Shown: piece after piece, positions 44,842 through 57,299 of the stretch
Layout: every line of letters begins with the position of its first letter
Numbering within the stretch: the first letter of the stretch is position 1
Assembly (NCBI GenBank): GCA_032622095.1
Contig: CP136066.1
Span: forward strand, 131,287,917 to 131,351,916
From: Siphonodentalium dalli
Lineage: Eukaryota; Mollusca; Scaphopoda; Gadilida; Siphonodentaliidae
Reading direction: 5' to 3'
DNA: 64,000 nucleotides
Translations under genes and position numbers: made by a program
Notes under the pieces: model-generated
Databases searched by the model: none
What the model saw: only the letters and a program-made list of their open reading frames with translations
What the model was told of the DNA's origin: nothing

Positions 44842-46835
44842 ATGATTTTTTCGCAATAGATCGAGTCATGATATAATGAAGGCTGTTGTGAGGCTCCCTT
44901 CAACTCAATTATTTTCTTCGACACTTTTCTAGGACGAAACCACAACGAATTCCCGTCTCTTCGCGATCTCGTCGCACCGTATAATTATCATGCCAGCCTC
45001 TCCTTATATTACAATAATAACGAGAAAACCAATGTCACAAATGGTAACGCGCTCAAGATCATATATTATATACCCATGATTGTAATTATATAGAATATAA
45101 AATATATTGGTTTCGCGAATGACCAACTCAGTTAAAATAACAATAACAACCAGCATCTAGTTATCGAACCGGCGGCCGACTCGGCCGTCTCCGACCACAA
45201 CCCCCAGTGGGCTACAGAACGAAAAATATCTATAAAAGTTGAAATATAAGACTTACAAATTATTGTTTTCATTTCTTTTATTTGTAATTGGCATAACTTA
45301 TCACAAACCAAAAATCAACATTATTAACGACAATAAACGAAATTGAAATTAACAACTACACCTTTTACCGGACTCGACCTCCGGTCGCATTTCGACTTTT
45401 AATCCTCCCAAAAATTCCCATTCTATAAATAAAAACCCCATGCGCCCAGGCGAAACAAGAATCTCTACATTGGTATACACGCGGCGCGCGTAATAACGTT
45501 CTACAATCCACAATATCGACATGCATGTCCGTCCAGTAAAGGCGCGCACTTGTCGCAAACTTCGAGAATTAGTAAACTTTATCATCCTATAATAACACAA
45601 TAGAGTCCTTGTCATTGGTTTTGTTATGACCCACACATGCATATAAATATATAATGTATGCCTTTAACTTTGTAGCAGACATGGTAAAATTGACGACAAT
45701 TGTCATTATTAAAGCTTTGTCCACGTACTGTGCCATTTACATCATAGTGTGTTGCGCTATATATAAGATTAAGCACATAATGCACACATGTCTTCTTATA
45801 AATAACTTCATAAATATCATCGGATCAACATGATTTCTGCTCCCAATTTGGACAAACCCGACCATGATATATGGAATAACTAAATTAATCTATGCATAGC
45901 AATGTTTAGCAATACATTTGGATATGATGGTATTGTTTCAAAATTTGTAACATTTGAAGCAGATTTTAAGAATAAACAATATCTTAATATATGGGAAGGA
46001 AAATTGAATTTGCAGTCATAAATACAATTCATCTGATGATTTTATGATAATATTTCACATTATGATATGAAGTTATGCAATTTGTGGAAACATCTCTACC
46101 TGTATTTGAATTTCCAGGAACAAAGCAAGCCACTTACCCCGAACTAGCTATATGTAAAAAGAATATATACTTATTATATCAGGTGCATGGACGTAAAAAA
46201 ATAGAGGGGCACACAGGGGGGGGGGTCGGAAAAAGTGCCATGACAGTAGGCTGAAATTTTTTTTCCGCCTCTTGGGTACCCACCACCCCCCTATTTGAAG
46301 GAAAAAATATTTTTTCCAATTTCATGCGGGGTACCCACCCCCTTCTTACCTCCAAATCCAGCGAAATCACCCCTTATTTGAAGGAATTCTTTTTCCAATT
46401 TCATGCAGGGTACCCACCCACGTTTTATCTAAAAATCTGTAGTCTCACACCATTTAGGCTTGGTATTTGTTTCAGTTATAAATTCTGAGAACAGATAAGA
46501 ATCGTATAAACCTGCAGCACCCATTGTTATCATGTTTGTTGTTGTTTATCAATTGACTCATAACTTGTAAACAAGTTATATGAACATTTTACCACATTTC
46601 CAATGCTTGTCTGTAATCACTTCAAATACAACTGTATCGAAAATATAAAATAAAAATTTAGGCAAAACATTTATGCTAAATAGTAATGGACCCACATGAA
46701 TCGATCTTATACCATCTGACATCATGGCGTTTAACAGATTGATCAGCATTCATATGGCTTTGATGTGAAATTGTGTCCAAAAAAAAACAAAAAATTAAAC
46801 TAAAAAATCAAACAAAAATCTGGATGTGGCTTTAA
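44842..46835. other. Intergenic
   Basis: No gene recognised. A G tract (46217-46226) and duplicated 'gggtacccaccaccccc..tatttgaaggaa' blocks (46275-46310, 46328-46385 and 46408-46420) form a small three-fold degenerate repeat. Confidence 0.4.
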
Positions 46836-47356
46836 AGATGGATTATCTCTTTAAATAACAAATTTTAAATAGTTGCGTGGGTATAAAATAATAGATATGA
46901 ACTGAATACCCCTGTCCGGAAAAGCTTCTATCAATTAATATTGATTTTATTTCGAATATCAAATCGGGACCATTTATGTGTCTATTTTTAGAACAGACCA
47001 ATCAGATGACACCATATTGCGATATAGAGCACTGGGCTGTTCCTGTGGCTACGCACCGAAAGTCAAATGTCCCAGATTGATTGTTTCTATTGTTTTGTTC
47101 CACATATATAAGCGATAATGAGTATAATTAACGTTTATTTGTGACAAAAAATTGTACAATAAAATTTCTGGTCTCTGTTAATAGTAACCACTATTGTTCG
47201 TTACCTGAACAAACACACCTTTTTAGACCAGAAAATATTCGAAATAAAATTAATATTAATCGATAGAAGCATTTCCGGACAGGAGTCTTCGATTCAAATC
47301 TAATATTTTATACCCCGGTAACTATATAATACATGTTTACAAAGAGATAATCCACC
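46836..47356. mobile_element. TTAA-flanked MITE, second family
   Basis: Termini AGATGGATTATCTCTTT and the inverse of AGGTGGATTATCTCTTT, with TTAA on both sides (46832-46835 and 47357-47360). TIRs extend about 135 bp ('tgtccggaaa.gcttctatc', 'tttatttcgaatat'). Same TTAA preference and AG start as the MITEs at 22197 and 25545, but a different sequence. No coding capacity. Confidence 0.8.
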
Positions 47357-47360
47357 TTTA

Positions 47361-48379
47361 AATAGCATTCAATACTTTCTAGTATGATGAGATTTCCATG
47401 TTTTGCCTCTTATAATGTCTAATCAGGTCTAATGAGTAAACATTAATGATATAAATGAATAACTTTATTCATTTTTATTTACTTTAATCATGGGTGTCAT
47501 AGCTGTCCATTTTCATCTTGAACCAGTGGCGTTGGTACTTGACAATGTGATCTGATGCAAAAGACGAAATTGTGAGTGTTGGTTTGTAACCGGGATTTCT
47601 GAGAAGCATTATGCCTATATCCACACTAACTACCCCCCCCCCCCCCTAAGCCCTGACCTAAAGTGTCATACATAACATAACAATGATGCTGAACACTTTG
47701 AGGCAATTATATTGCAGAAATGTTGTAAGAGGAAAAAACTGTGACCAATTGGAAAAAAGTGAACCACCCACCCACCCCGGCCTACTGTATGGAAAAAAGT
47801 GAATGACCCCCCCCCCCCCCCCTGGGGCACACAAAAAAAGCCTCACAAAAACCCGTGTCCTCTAAATTGGTCAAGCTGGAAACATGTAAATTCGGAAAAT
47901 GGACACACTGTTGGTATAGAAACCGTTCTCATATCGATTTTTGCATTCCGAAAACGCTCGACCATTCTTTTTCCGAAATAAGGAATCCGACTATAATAGC
48001 ATGGTCGCAAATTTTCGGAATGTTAATAGCGATCTGTTAACGGTTTATATATTACCAGAGTGTCTATTTACAGTACACATCTTAGCGTGAACTTTTATCA
48101 TAAAATCATCAGATGAATTGTATTTGCATTTTCAATTTTCTTTCCCATATTAAGCTGTTGTATATTATTCAAAAGAGCTACACAACAGCTACACTCATGG
48201 TGACAATCTATAATATCATTTGACACAAACTGAACTGCAATACATCGTTTGGTAAAGATACCACATACAAGCTAACCCTACCAACAACACCCTCGCTATG
48301 TGCACAACTAGTCAGATTCCTTTCGAAACGTTAAGACTGACAAAGGATTCGATATCAACAGCATGTCTACTTTCATAAT
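47361..48379. other. Intergenic
   Basis: No gene. C tracts at 47632-47646 and 47808-47822; the text between them is a G/C-poor repeat with 'ggaaaaaagtgaa.gac/ccacc' duplicated. Confidence 0.4.
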
Positions 48380-49457
48380 CTACCTGTTTTAGAGGAAGCA
48401 GGATTTTTGGACGGTTTCAAGAATTTAAAGAGCGATTACTGATTATAAATTTAGTAACTAGCAAAACTAGTCTTCGAATGGACTTTGCGAGTTGAAATTT
48501 GGCACATATATCAAGTATGACTGTCTACTTTCAGAGCCTTTAATTACTGGAAACAGACCAAAGTTCTGGCTGGTGCGACAACACTATATATACTGTATAT
48601 AAATGTACTCCTGCAACTCAGGTATCTCAATGATGGTGATGCCATACTACAAAACAAGATTAAATGGATTTCGTTTATCAAAGAAACTCTGCGAGAAGTA
48701 AATATGGAAAGTGCGTGGCAGAATCAGTCACCACTAAGCAAGACAGACATGAAACACATGAAAGCGAAATTAATAGAGCAACACGCATGCTGCCTCTTCG
48801 GCATTCTAAATATGTCTATTTCAAGGAAATTCAAGCCGTGCCATATTTTATCGAAACATAAAGGATTCTGTCAGATTGAGCCGATACTTAGTATATATGC
48901 CATCTCATCTAGCTACGTATTTACTGAAATTTAGAACAGCCAATCACAGACTACCGGTAGAGCAATGCCGATGGAATAAAAGTACATGTAAAGTCACGAA
49001 ATGCCCGTTATGTGGCGAAAATGTATGTGATGAATACCATTTTGTTATTTTGTGTACTGAACTCAACGATCTGCGAGAAACCGATCGATATACCGAAGTA
49101 TTACTGGGAAACCCCTAACAGAAATAAATTCTACAGACTGCTGTCACTGCTTAACATAAGTATATTGAAAAGAGTGAGCATTTTCTTAAAATTAGCGTTT
49201 ATAAAGTTACCATGAAGCAAGTATTACATTATATTATATATAATGTAAATATAATATGAATTAAACCATTTCAGAAAACATATTCCCAAATGTATTAGCA
49301 TTATTTGTATTTATTATCAATATCATATAATATGATGAACTCATTTATTGATGTATATGTATGTTGTGTATTGTTTGTATAATGTTGTGTAAATACGTTG
49401 TATGGCATGTTGCAACTTAGATGTTAACTTTGCTAATAAACAATTCAATTCAATACT
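48380..49457 (+). pseudogene. LINE fragment: C-terminal domain and 3' tail
   Basis: The plus-strand frames read the end of a non-LTR ORF2: from about 48620 LRYLNDGDAILQNKIKW and FIKETLREVNMESAWQ, then after shifts SHLATYLLKFRTANHRLPVE, and a zinc-knuckle-like block CPLCGENVCDEYHFVILC (about 49003-49060; Cys-x2-Cys ... His-x4-Cys), ending at a TGA near 49215. The 3' end shows 'aataaacaattcaattcaat' (49436-49457), a short tandem tail as in CR1-like LINEs. The 5' end is truncated. It shows what the interrupted copy at 21352-22720 looked like before the MITE. Confidence 0.75.
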
Positions 49458-49632
49458 ATGCGTATATACCTTAAGGTCTAGGCGCTTGGTGCATGAAAAT
49501 GTAAGAATTACACTAATTATGATAAGAACATTCATGAAACTTGGCAAATATGTTCCTTGGATCTTACTGATCATTTTCAGATGTAGAGCAGCGTGAATTC
49601 CGTTTCATATTCCTTATTCCTTATTAAAACAA

Positions 49633-49880
49633 TTCGGGAAAATGTGGCAAATGACCATGGCCGAGTTCGAAAAAGTGGGCCGAATTTCAGTTTTCGCTCT
49701 GCTCGGTCGGGAAAATTTCGGAAAATGTGGCAAACTGTCCCATATTCAAAAATGGCCACCTGGGCCGAACATTTTGGGCCGAGTCAGAAAAAGTTGGTCA
49801 AATAGAAATTCCAGCTCTGCTCGGTCAGGAAAAATTGGGAAAATGTGGCAAATGACAATGGCAACGTATTTTGTAAGGTG
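49633..49880. repeat. ~115-bp tandem repeat, just over two units
   Basis: 'gctctgctcggtc.ggaaaa' recurs at 49695 and 49810, and 'ggaaaatgtggcaaa' at 49637, 49722 and 49837. Confidence 0.65.
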
Positions 49881-49906
49881 AGACGAAATTTCCTGTGAAA
49901 AAAAAT

Positions 49907-50740
49907 CCTCTAGTTATTCAGTCTATTCTGAACAAGTTCGTGGTAACTCATCACTTAATTGTGGTGCGTGTACACTCATCACTAATGAAAAAGCTACGAT
50001 TCACAAGGAAAAATACATCTTTTAAAAGCAGGGTTCAATATATTGCCGACTAAATGTGCTTTCTTTCAATAAACATAACATCAATAACAATATTTTTGGT
50101 CCAAGCAAAGAAAACGCATGAAAATAGAAAATGTTCGTGGAATACACCAGTAAACACATCGCGGAAAATCCTTCGACTGACTACTTTTTGTCAGAATGTT
50201 TGAGCAAACAAATGTGAGATTGGACACACATGATGTATCAGCTTGTTTGAAAAATAGTGTAGCATATGCTCGTAGCTGCCAAAATACTATGTGATCTGTC
50301 ATATCCTAGTTTATTACCCTTTTCTTCATTTCTCGATGTGTTTTCTTCGCCTCCGCCATTTTTAATGCGTGGTACTCATCTGCTACGAGCATATGGTACA
50401 CTATTTTCCAAACAAGCTGATACCTCATGTGTGTCCAAACTCACATTTATTTGCTCAAGCATTCTGACCAAAAGTCGTCCGGAGGAGGATTTTTTACGAT
50501 GTGTTTACTGGTGTATTCCACGAACATTTTCTATTTTCATGCTTTTATTCTGATTGGACCAAAAATATTATTACTAATATTATGTTTATTGAAAGAAAGC
50601 ACATTTAGTCGGCAATATATTGAACCCTGCTTTTTTTCCTTGTGAATCGTAGCCTTTTCATTAGTGATGAGTGTACACGCACCGCAATTAAGTTATGAGT
50701 TACCACGAACTTGTTCTCAATCGATTGAATAACTAGAGGA
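49907..50740. mobile_element. Fold-back element, ~380-bp arms
   Basis: Left arm 49907 to about 50280 is the inverse of about 50370-50740: 'cctctagttattca' pairs with 'tgaataactagagg', 'gcagggttcaatatattgcc' with its inverse at 50605-50630, 'gtagcatatgctcgtagc' with 'gctacgagcatatgg'. Spacer about 80-90 bp. No gene. Another copy of the left arm starts at 63818, where the matching outer flank shows that the true arms extend further out than preserved on the left here. Confidence 0.8.
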
Positions 50741-51441
50741 TACCAAACGAGTCAATCGGCTTACACCGAAATTTACAAAAGGAGTTCAGCAAATTAGGTC
50801 TGAACCGTCCATATAGGCAAGGTACATGCCCAGTTTACTGGAATTTCGCTATAAACTGAATCGACTTTAAGATTAGATATTGCTGTATGGCAAAGGTAAA
50901 GGTACACAGGTTCTGAAAATTGTGATAAAGGCACCCAGGTTGGGGGAAAATCGTAATAAGGTACCCAGGTTAATCGAATATCAAATTAAACGAGATTTAA
51001 ATAACTTTGCTGGAAATTCGTTTGGTTTTAAGCTGTTGCTTTCAGTTTTAAATTGTTTTAACTGCTACCTGTATATACATTGAAAGAATGTAGTTAGTTT
51101 AAACATATTTTATTTGCTCAATGCATATAGTATTACATACATACAGGCAAAAGGGATGGGATGACAAGTGCTGTCACTTACAGTAACATCCTCTCCCTAT
51201 TGTCAAAACACTAAATATATACAAATTAAACGCTGACAAGAGCAAGAAAATATGTTACAATAATATAGCTATGTACAAGTAATGACACTAACAGTAGAAA
51301 GAACTGATGGATTGTTTCACATGTTATGTATGAGAGAAGGAAGAGTGATACAACAAACACGCGATAGAGGTACTGAAATTAAGCAAAAAACAAAACAAAG
51401 CAAAAAAAAAAACAAAAAAAACAAACAAATATATATATATA
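50741..51441. other. Outer part of fold-back family, then intergenic
   Basis: 50741-50980 is the inverse of 63640-63825 and contains 'acccaggtt' motifs repeated at 50897-50975, also found inverted at 60164-60262. The rest has no recognised feature. Confidence 0.5.
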
Positions 51442-52018
51442 GAAGGTGACCCGACTTCGTCCGGGCTTTGACCTTGAATTGTCCATTTTGAAGGTCAAGG
51501 TCAAGTGGGGTCACGATTTGACTAGTCCAAAACACTGCCCGGACAAAAGTATCCGACAAACGTGCTTCACTTCAGGGTCACGATCCATCCGGTTTTACCC
51601 GATTTGACCTTGAATTGATCATTTTGAAGGTCAAGGTCAGGTCGGGGTCACGATTTGAGCCGTCCAAAACACTCAGTGGACAAAAGTAACCCTATGTATA
51701 AAATTTCGTCGAAATCCCATCAAAATTGGCGATTTGACCTTGAATTGACCCGATTTCAAGGTCACGGTCACGTCGCACGGGCAAATGAATATGCTTATGA
51801 GACTCCCCATACGAAAGTAGCCCCACATACCAAGTTTCATCGAAATCCCGAGATATTCGGACGTTTGACCTCGAAATTACCCGATTTAAATTAATATGCA
51901 TATGTCACTCCCCGGCCGAAAATACCCCCACATACCAAGTTTTATCAAAATCGGGTCGGCCGTTTTCGAGTTCATCGATTACACACACACAAACAGATCT
52001 TCCAAAATATATAATAGA
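51442..52018 (-). mobile_element. Helitron-like element, family C
   Basis: Minus-strand start TCTATTATATATTTTGG; the other end has the hairpin-forming 'cccgacttcgtccggg' but the CTAG is not preserved ('ctatttc' region reads CTTC). Interior made of GACCTTGAATTG/GGTCAAGGTCA blocks in several diverged tandem units. It abuts the next element. Confidence 0.65.
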
Positions 52019-52278
52019 CTAGCAGGTTAGCCCGCCACTGGCGTGGTTGGTCAGAAACATGACAATTTAAAAAAAAAAAAATTAATATTAATTTAATGTT
52101 TTTTAAATTTAATTTATGTTTTTTTGAATTTTTTAATATTTATTTAATTTGTATTCTAATTGACCTATTTATTTAATTTTTATTCTAATTGATCCCCGTG
52201 GGTTTTTACACTTATATACGAAATTTGAGCTCAATCTGTCCACGCGTTTTCGATTCTATGAAGTACCCACATACACAT

Positions 52279-53544
52279 ATTTATCCACCGCTCACTACGT
52301 CTATTGACCACATAAAGCCTGCCTAATAAACGTTACGTTTATTACGTCAATGTAGCTTTATTAGGTCAATGTAGCTTTATTAGGTTAGTACTACTTTTAT
52401 GACGTAATTTGATATGCAAATTTCGCAGGTAACTAGGGACGTCAACTGGCCTTAATGACGTCATTGTGATTTCAGAACGTTTTTATCGTGTATAATTCAC
52501 TAAAATAATTCGTAAAATGATATATGTTTTAGCTCTAAAAGATCTATAAATCCTCAGAATAAGGTCTGCAGCTGCTAATAATAAATGTAAAAATGCCAAA
52601 GAACTATTTCGCTCTGAGCTGCACTCCGGTTTTCCCACGTCATGAATGCTAATTGGTTTGCTTGACCTAATAAATGTAATGGCGTCATCGAAGTAACAAA
52701 TGTAAAACTGAGGAAAATGACAGATTTACCTCACAAACGGCAAGTTTTGTGCGATGGATAAATAAAATATGTAGCTAATGTCTTCGCATAAACTGTTTAT
52801 GTCAGTTCGGGGGGATTTGGCATCTATTGGACTCGGCAGAGCCTCGCCCAATAGAAGCTCAAATCCCCCTCACGGACATAAACAATTTAAGCGACGACAC
52901 TAGCTACATATTCTATATTTATCCACCGCTCACTACGTCTATTGACTACATAAATTCTGGCTAATAAACGTTACGTTTATTACGTCAATGTAGCTTTATT
53001 AGGTCAACGTAGCTTTATTAGGTTAGTACTACTTGTATGACGTAATTTTATATGCAAATTGCGCAGGTAACTAGGGACGTCAACCGGCCTTAATGACGTC
53101 ATTGTGATCTCAGAATGTTTTGATCGTGTATAATTCACTAAAATAATTCGTAAAATAATACATGTTTTAGCTCTAAAACATCTATAAATCCTCAGAACAA
53201 GGTCTGTTTATAATCAATGTAAAAATGCCAACGAACTATTTCGCTCTTAGCTGCACTCCGGTTTTCCCACTACACGTCATGAATGCTAATTGGTTTGCTT
53301 GACCTAATAAATGTAATGGCGTCATCGAAGTAACGAATGTAAAACTGAGGAAAATGACAGATTTACCTCACAAAAGGCAAGTTTTGTGCGATGGATAAAT
53401 AAAATATGTAGCTAATGTATTCGCTTAAACTGTTTATGTCCGCTCGGGGGATTTGGCATCTATTGGACTCGGCAGAGCCTCGCCCAATAGATGCTCAAAT
53501 CCCCCTCACGGCATAAACAATTTAAGCGACGACACTAGCTACAT

Positions 53545-53550
<6 letters not shown>
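52279..53550. repeat. Tandem pair of 639-bp units inside a Helitron
   Basis: 'tttatccaccgctcactacg' starts the first unit at 52279 and the second at 52918. The units are about 95% alike. Each ends with a long inverted pair: 'gcctcgcccaatag' with 'ctattggactcggcagagg'-type text, 'gtttatgtc' with 'gacataaac', and 'tatgtagctaatgt' with 'acactagctacata', so each unit ends in a hairpin of roughly 160 bp. A CRE-like 'aatgacgtcatt' occurs in both. Confidence 0.8.
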
Positions 53551-53616
<66 letters not shown>

Positions 53617-53632
53617 TATATATACGTAGTTC
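53551..53632. repeat. TA microsatellite
   Basis: About 35 TA dinucleotides with a short interruption (acacatata). Confidence 0.9.
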
Positions 53633-53649
53633 TCAAAATATATAGTAGA

Positions 53650-54032
53650 CTAGCAGGTTAGCCCGCCACTGGCGTGGTTGGTCAGAAACATGTTTTTTTT
53701 TTAAATTAATTTTTGGTTTTTCAATATTTTACCCGATTTGACCTTGAATTGATCATTTTCAAGGTCAAGGTCAGGTCGGGGTCACAATTTAACCCGTTCA
53801 TGACACTTCCCGTAGGTAGCAAGTGTGAGCGCAATCGGTTCGAGTCTATAAAGGACACATTCGCAAATACGACAACGACGACCGCCTGGTCAAACTACAC
53901 ACACGTACCCATGCCACTCCCCGACCGAAAGTAGCCCACATACCAAGTTCCATCGAAATCGGCTCGGCCTTTTTCGAGTCAATTGCGAAAACAGACAAAC
54001 AGACACACAGATTTCCCAAAATATATAATAGA
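53650..54032 (-). mobile_element. Helitron-like element, family D, mosaic
   Basis: Same CTAG/hairpin end as 52019, TC start at 54031-54032. The middle is a mosaic: 'gaccttgaattgatc' from family C and 'acgacgaccgcctggtcaaa' from family A. Confidence 0.7.
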
Positions 54033-54404
54033 CTAGCCGATGAGCCCGACGTTGTCCGGGCTATTCAAAAACCAAATTTTAAGTCGATAGCTCTACCCGT
54101 TTCCGAGATCTGGTCTGCGCATGCGCGAAGCTGGCATCGCACGGGCTCGGCGACCCGATAAAATTCGTATCCGGGGCAAGATACATTCACATACCAAATT
54201 TCAAGTCGATAGCTCCACCCGTTTCCGACATCTCGTCTGCGCATGCGCTGCACGGGCGTCGCACGGGCTCGCCAATACGACAACGACGACCGCCTGGTCA
54301 AACTACACACACGTACCAAGTTTCGTCCCGATCGGTCGAGAATCGTAGATTTGTATAAATGACAGACAAACAGACAGACAGAGGTCTTCAAAATATATAT
54401 GAGA
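54033..54404 (-). mobile_element. Non-autonomous Helitron, family A
   Basis: Two 122-bp subrepeats; abuts its neighbours on both sides. Confidence 0.8.
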
Positions 54405-54780
54405 CTAGCCGATGAGCCCGACGTTGTCCGGGCTATTCAAAAACCAAATTTCAAGTCGATAGCTCTACCCGTTTCCGAGATCTGGTCTGCGCATGCGCGA
54501 AGCTGGCGTCGCACGGGCTCGGCGACCCGATAAAATTCGTATCCGGGGCAAGATACATTCACATAGCAAATTTCAAGTCGATAGCTCCACCCGTTTCCGA
54601 GATCTCGTCTGCGCATGCGCGAAGCGGGCGCCACACGGGCTCGCCAATACGACAACGTCCACCGCCTGGTCAAACTACACACACGTACCAAGTTTGGTCC
54701 CGATCGGTCGAGAATCGTAGATTTGTATAAATGACAAACATACAAACAAACAGACAGAGGTCTTCAAAATATATATGAGA
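54405..54780 (-). mobile_element. Non-autonomous Helitron, family A
   Basis: Two 122-bp subrepeats; abuts its neighbours on both sides. Confidence 0.8.
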
Positions 54781-55331
54781 CTAGCCGATGAGCCCGACGT
54801 TGTCCGGGCTAGTCAAAACCCAAATTCAGTTGTCCGGGCTATTCAAAAACCAAATTTCAAGTCGATAGCTCCACCCGTTTCCGAGATATGATCTGCGCAT
54901 GCGCGAAGTTGGCGTCGCACGGGCTCGGCGACCCGATAAAATTCGTATCCGGGGCAAGATACATTCACATACAAAATTTCAAGTCGATAGCTCCACCCAT
55001 TTCCGAGATCTCGTCTGCGCATGCGCGAAGCTGGTGTCGCACGGGCGCGTCGACCCGATAAAATTCGTATCCGGGGCAAGATACATTCACATAGCAAATT
55101 TCAAGTCGATAGCTCCACCCGTTTCCGATATCTCGTCTGCGCATGCGCGACGTGGGCGCCGCACTGGCTCGCCAATACGACGATGACCGCCTGGTCAAAC
55201 TACGCACACGTACCAAGTTTCGTCCCGATCGGTCGAGAATCGTAGATTTGTATAAATGACATACATACATACATACAGACAGACAGACAGACAGACAGAC
55301 ATACAGACAGGTCTTCAAAATATATAGGAGA
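54781..55331 (-). mobile_element. Non-autonomous Helitron, family A, with doubled hairpin end
   Basis: Three 122-bp subrepeats. The CTAG-proximal end is partly duplicated: 'gttgtccgggct' occurs at 54799 and again at 54829, so the hairpin right arm is doubled. Confidence 0.8.
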
Positions 55332-55339
55332 TATATATA

Positions 55340-55962
55340 CTGGCAGGTGGACCCGACTTCGTCCGGGCTGTTTCTCCTCTGCTTTTCGGCGAATTGCGCG
55401 ATTTGACCTTGAATTGTCCATTGTGAAGGTCAAGGTCAGGTGGGGTCACGATTTGACCCGTCCAAAACACTGCCCAGACAAAAGTACCCGACAAAAGTAC
55501 CCGTCGAAATCCATCCGGTTTTACCCGATTTGACCTCGAATTGATCATTTTGAAGGTCAAGGTCAGGTCGGGGTCACGGTTGGACCCGTCTAAAACACTC
55601 AGTGGACAAAAGTAACCCTACGTATCAAATTTCGTCGAAATCGCATAACAATTCGCGATTTGACCTAGAATTGACCCGACTTCAAGGTCAAGGTCACGTC
55701 GCACGGGCAAACGAATAGGCTTACGACACTCCCCATACGAAAGTATCCCTAGACACTAATTTTCATCGAAATCTCGTGATACTCGGGCGTTCGACCTTGA
55801 AATGACCCGGTTTCACGATCAAGGTCACGTCGCACGGGCAAATTAACAGGCCCATGCCACTCCCCGTCCGAAAGTACCCCCACATACCAAGTTTCATCGA
55901 AATCGGTTCGGCCGTTTTCGAGTCCATCGCGAACACACACACACACAAACACACACAAACGC

Positions 55963-55994
<32 letters not shown>

Positions 55995-56052
55995 CCGCAC
56001 CCTCAGACACACACACACCCTCACACACAGATTTCCCAAAATATATAATAGA
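55340..56052 (-). mobile_element. Helitron-like element, family C
   Basis: TC start at 56051-56052 preceded (minus strand) by A; hairpin at 55355-55370; terminal CTAG replaced by CCAG on the minus strand. Carries a CA microsatellite (55932-56036). Confidence 0.65.
55932..56036. repeat. CA-rich microsatellite
   Basis: Imperfect (CA)n with G and T interruptions inside the Helitron end. Confidence 0.9.
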
Positions 56053-57299
56053 TATATATAAACGTATTGCATGTAAAAATGGTGTCGACAGCTTTACTGG
56101 GTTCGATAAATATTTAACGTCAAGGGCGAAATATCATCAATTATGGTTAATTCGCTTTCACGTTCTTATGTTACACATCTCAGACGTCGAGATTGACACG
56201 TTTTGTTTCTTTAATGAACCGATGCACGTAATTAAATATCACAGTATTCATATCGTGACTTATATATGGGTTGCCGAACAAAAGTGTCTTGACTGATATG
56301 CTATTCACATCAAAATATGGTATCAAACTATTATATGGCCTAAGTCTTTCTCTAGCATATAGCGTGCATTCAAAGAAATAGTGGTCAACTGTCTCATCGC
56401 CGAGACCACAACAACCCAGTTTAGAGTCTACCAAATGGTTATCTACTTTGTGTTCCCACAAGTCACTGCATCGACACCGGAGCTGACATTGTATAACATT
56501 AGAACGCCGCTTCACAAATGAGGAATATTTCGGTGGTTTCGGCCTAGTATTTGCGAACTTCAGCTGTTTTTTAAAATCCTCTAGACGAGAGTTTCTGCAA
56601 TAGGGTTCCAGTGCGTTCCATTCTGCGAGACATTTTGGGAAAAAAGATGAGTCCATTCGTTTAGTTTCGCGGCGGAGAGGGGTAAAATCAGTTGCATTTC
56701 TTAGGTCATAATCAGTTATATCGGCAAAACGGGGTGGGAGCAGAGAGACCAGATAATTTGCAGCTTTCTTGGTTACGATGTTATGTAGAACCGACATTCG
56801 TTTAGTATATCGTCTGCTTTCTAGGGTATCCCAGCCAATTACTAACATAAGGCATTCGTGAGGCACGGATCGTGAACAACCGGTGACTATCCTTGCTGCA
56901 TTGTACTGAACATCATCTAATTTATCAAGAAGGTATAAGGGGGCATGCTCAAGTAAGTGTCGTATATGTATGACAGGTAAAGTGTTTCTAGTGAGTTGCG
57001 ATTAAGGATATATTTTAAATTTCGTAACTGGGCGAGTCTAGAATTGGCACGATTTCATAAATTTTCAATGTGAGTATTCCACGAAAAATCCTCATGCAGA
57101 TCTAGTCCCAAATGATTATGCGTTTCAGAATAAACTAAAGTATCTTGACCCAGTATAATAATTGGCCTGGCTTGGTCGCTGTTTTTAGCGAAAAACATAA
57201 GTTTTGTTTTGGAAGAATTAAATGTGACCAGCCAATTATTAGCCCACTCGTTAATTGTAAGCATGTCCTGATTAAGAGTTCGTTCCAATAGTTGCAAGT

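Larger units (their letters stand above)
52019..53649 (-). mobile_element. Helitron-like element, family D, with insertion
   Basis: CTAG end at 52019-52022 with the short CGCC/GGCG hairpin ('cccgccactggcgtgg'), TC start at 53648-53649. A 1.3-kb block (two 639-bp units plus a TA run) sits inside it. Confidence 0.65.

Noticed and set aside
43563-44845. Repetitive proteins of 70-210 residues on both strands
   Set aside because: 36-bp minisatellite; both strands are open simply because the unit length is divisible by three.
55763-56072. Cys/Val-rich frame
   Set aside because: CA microsatellite translated.
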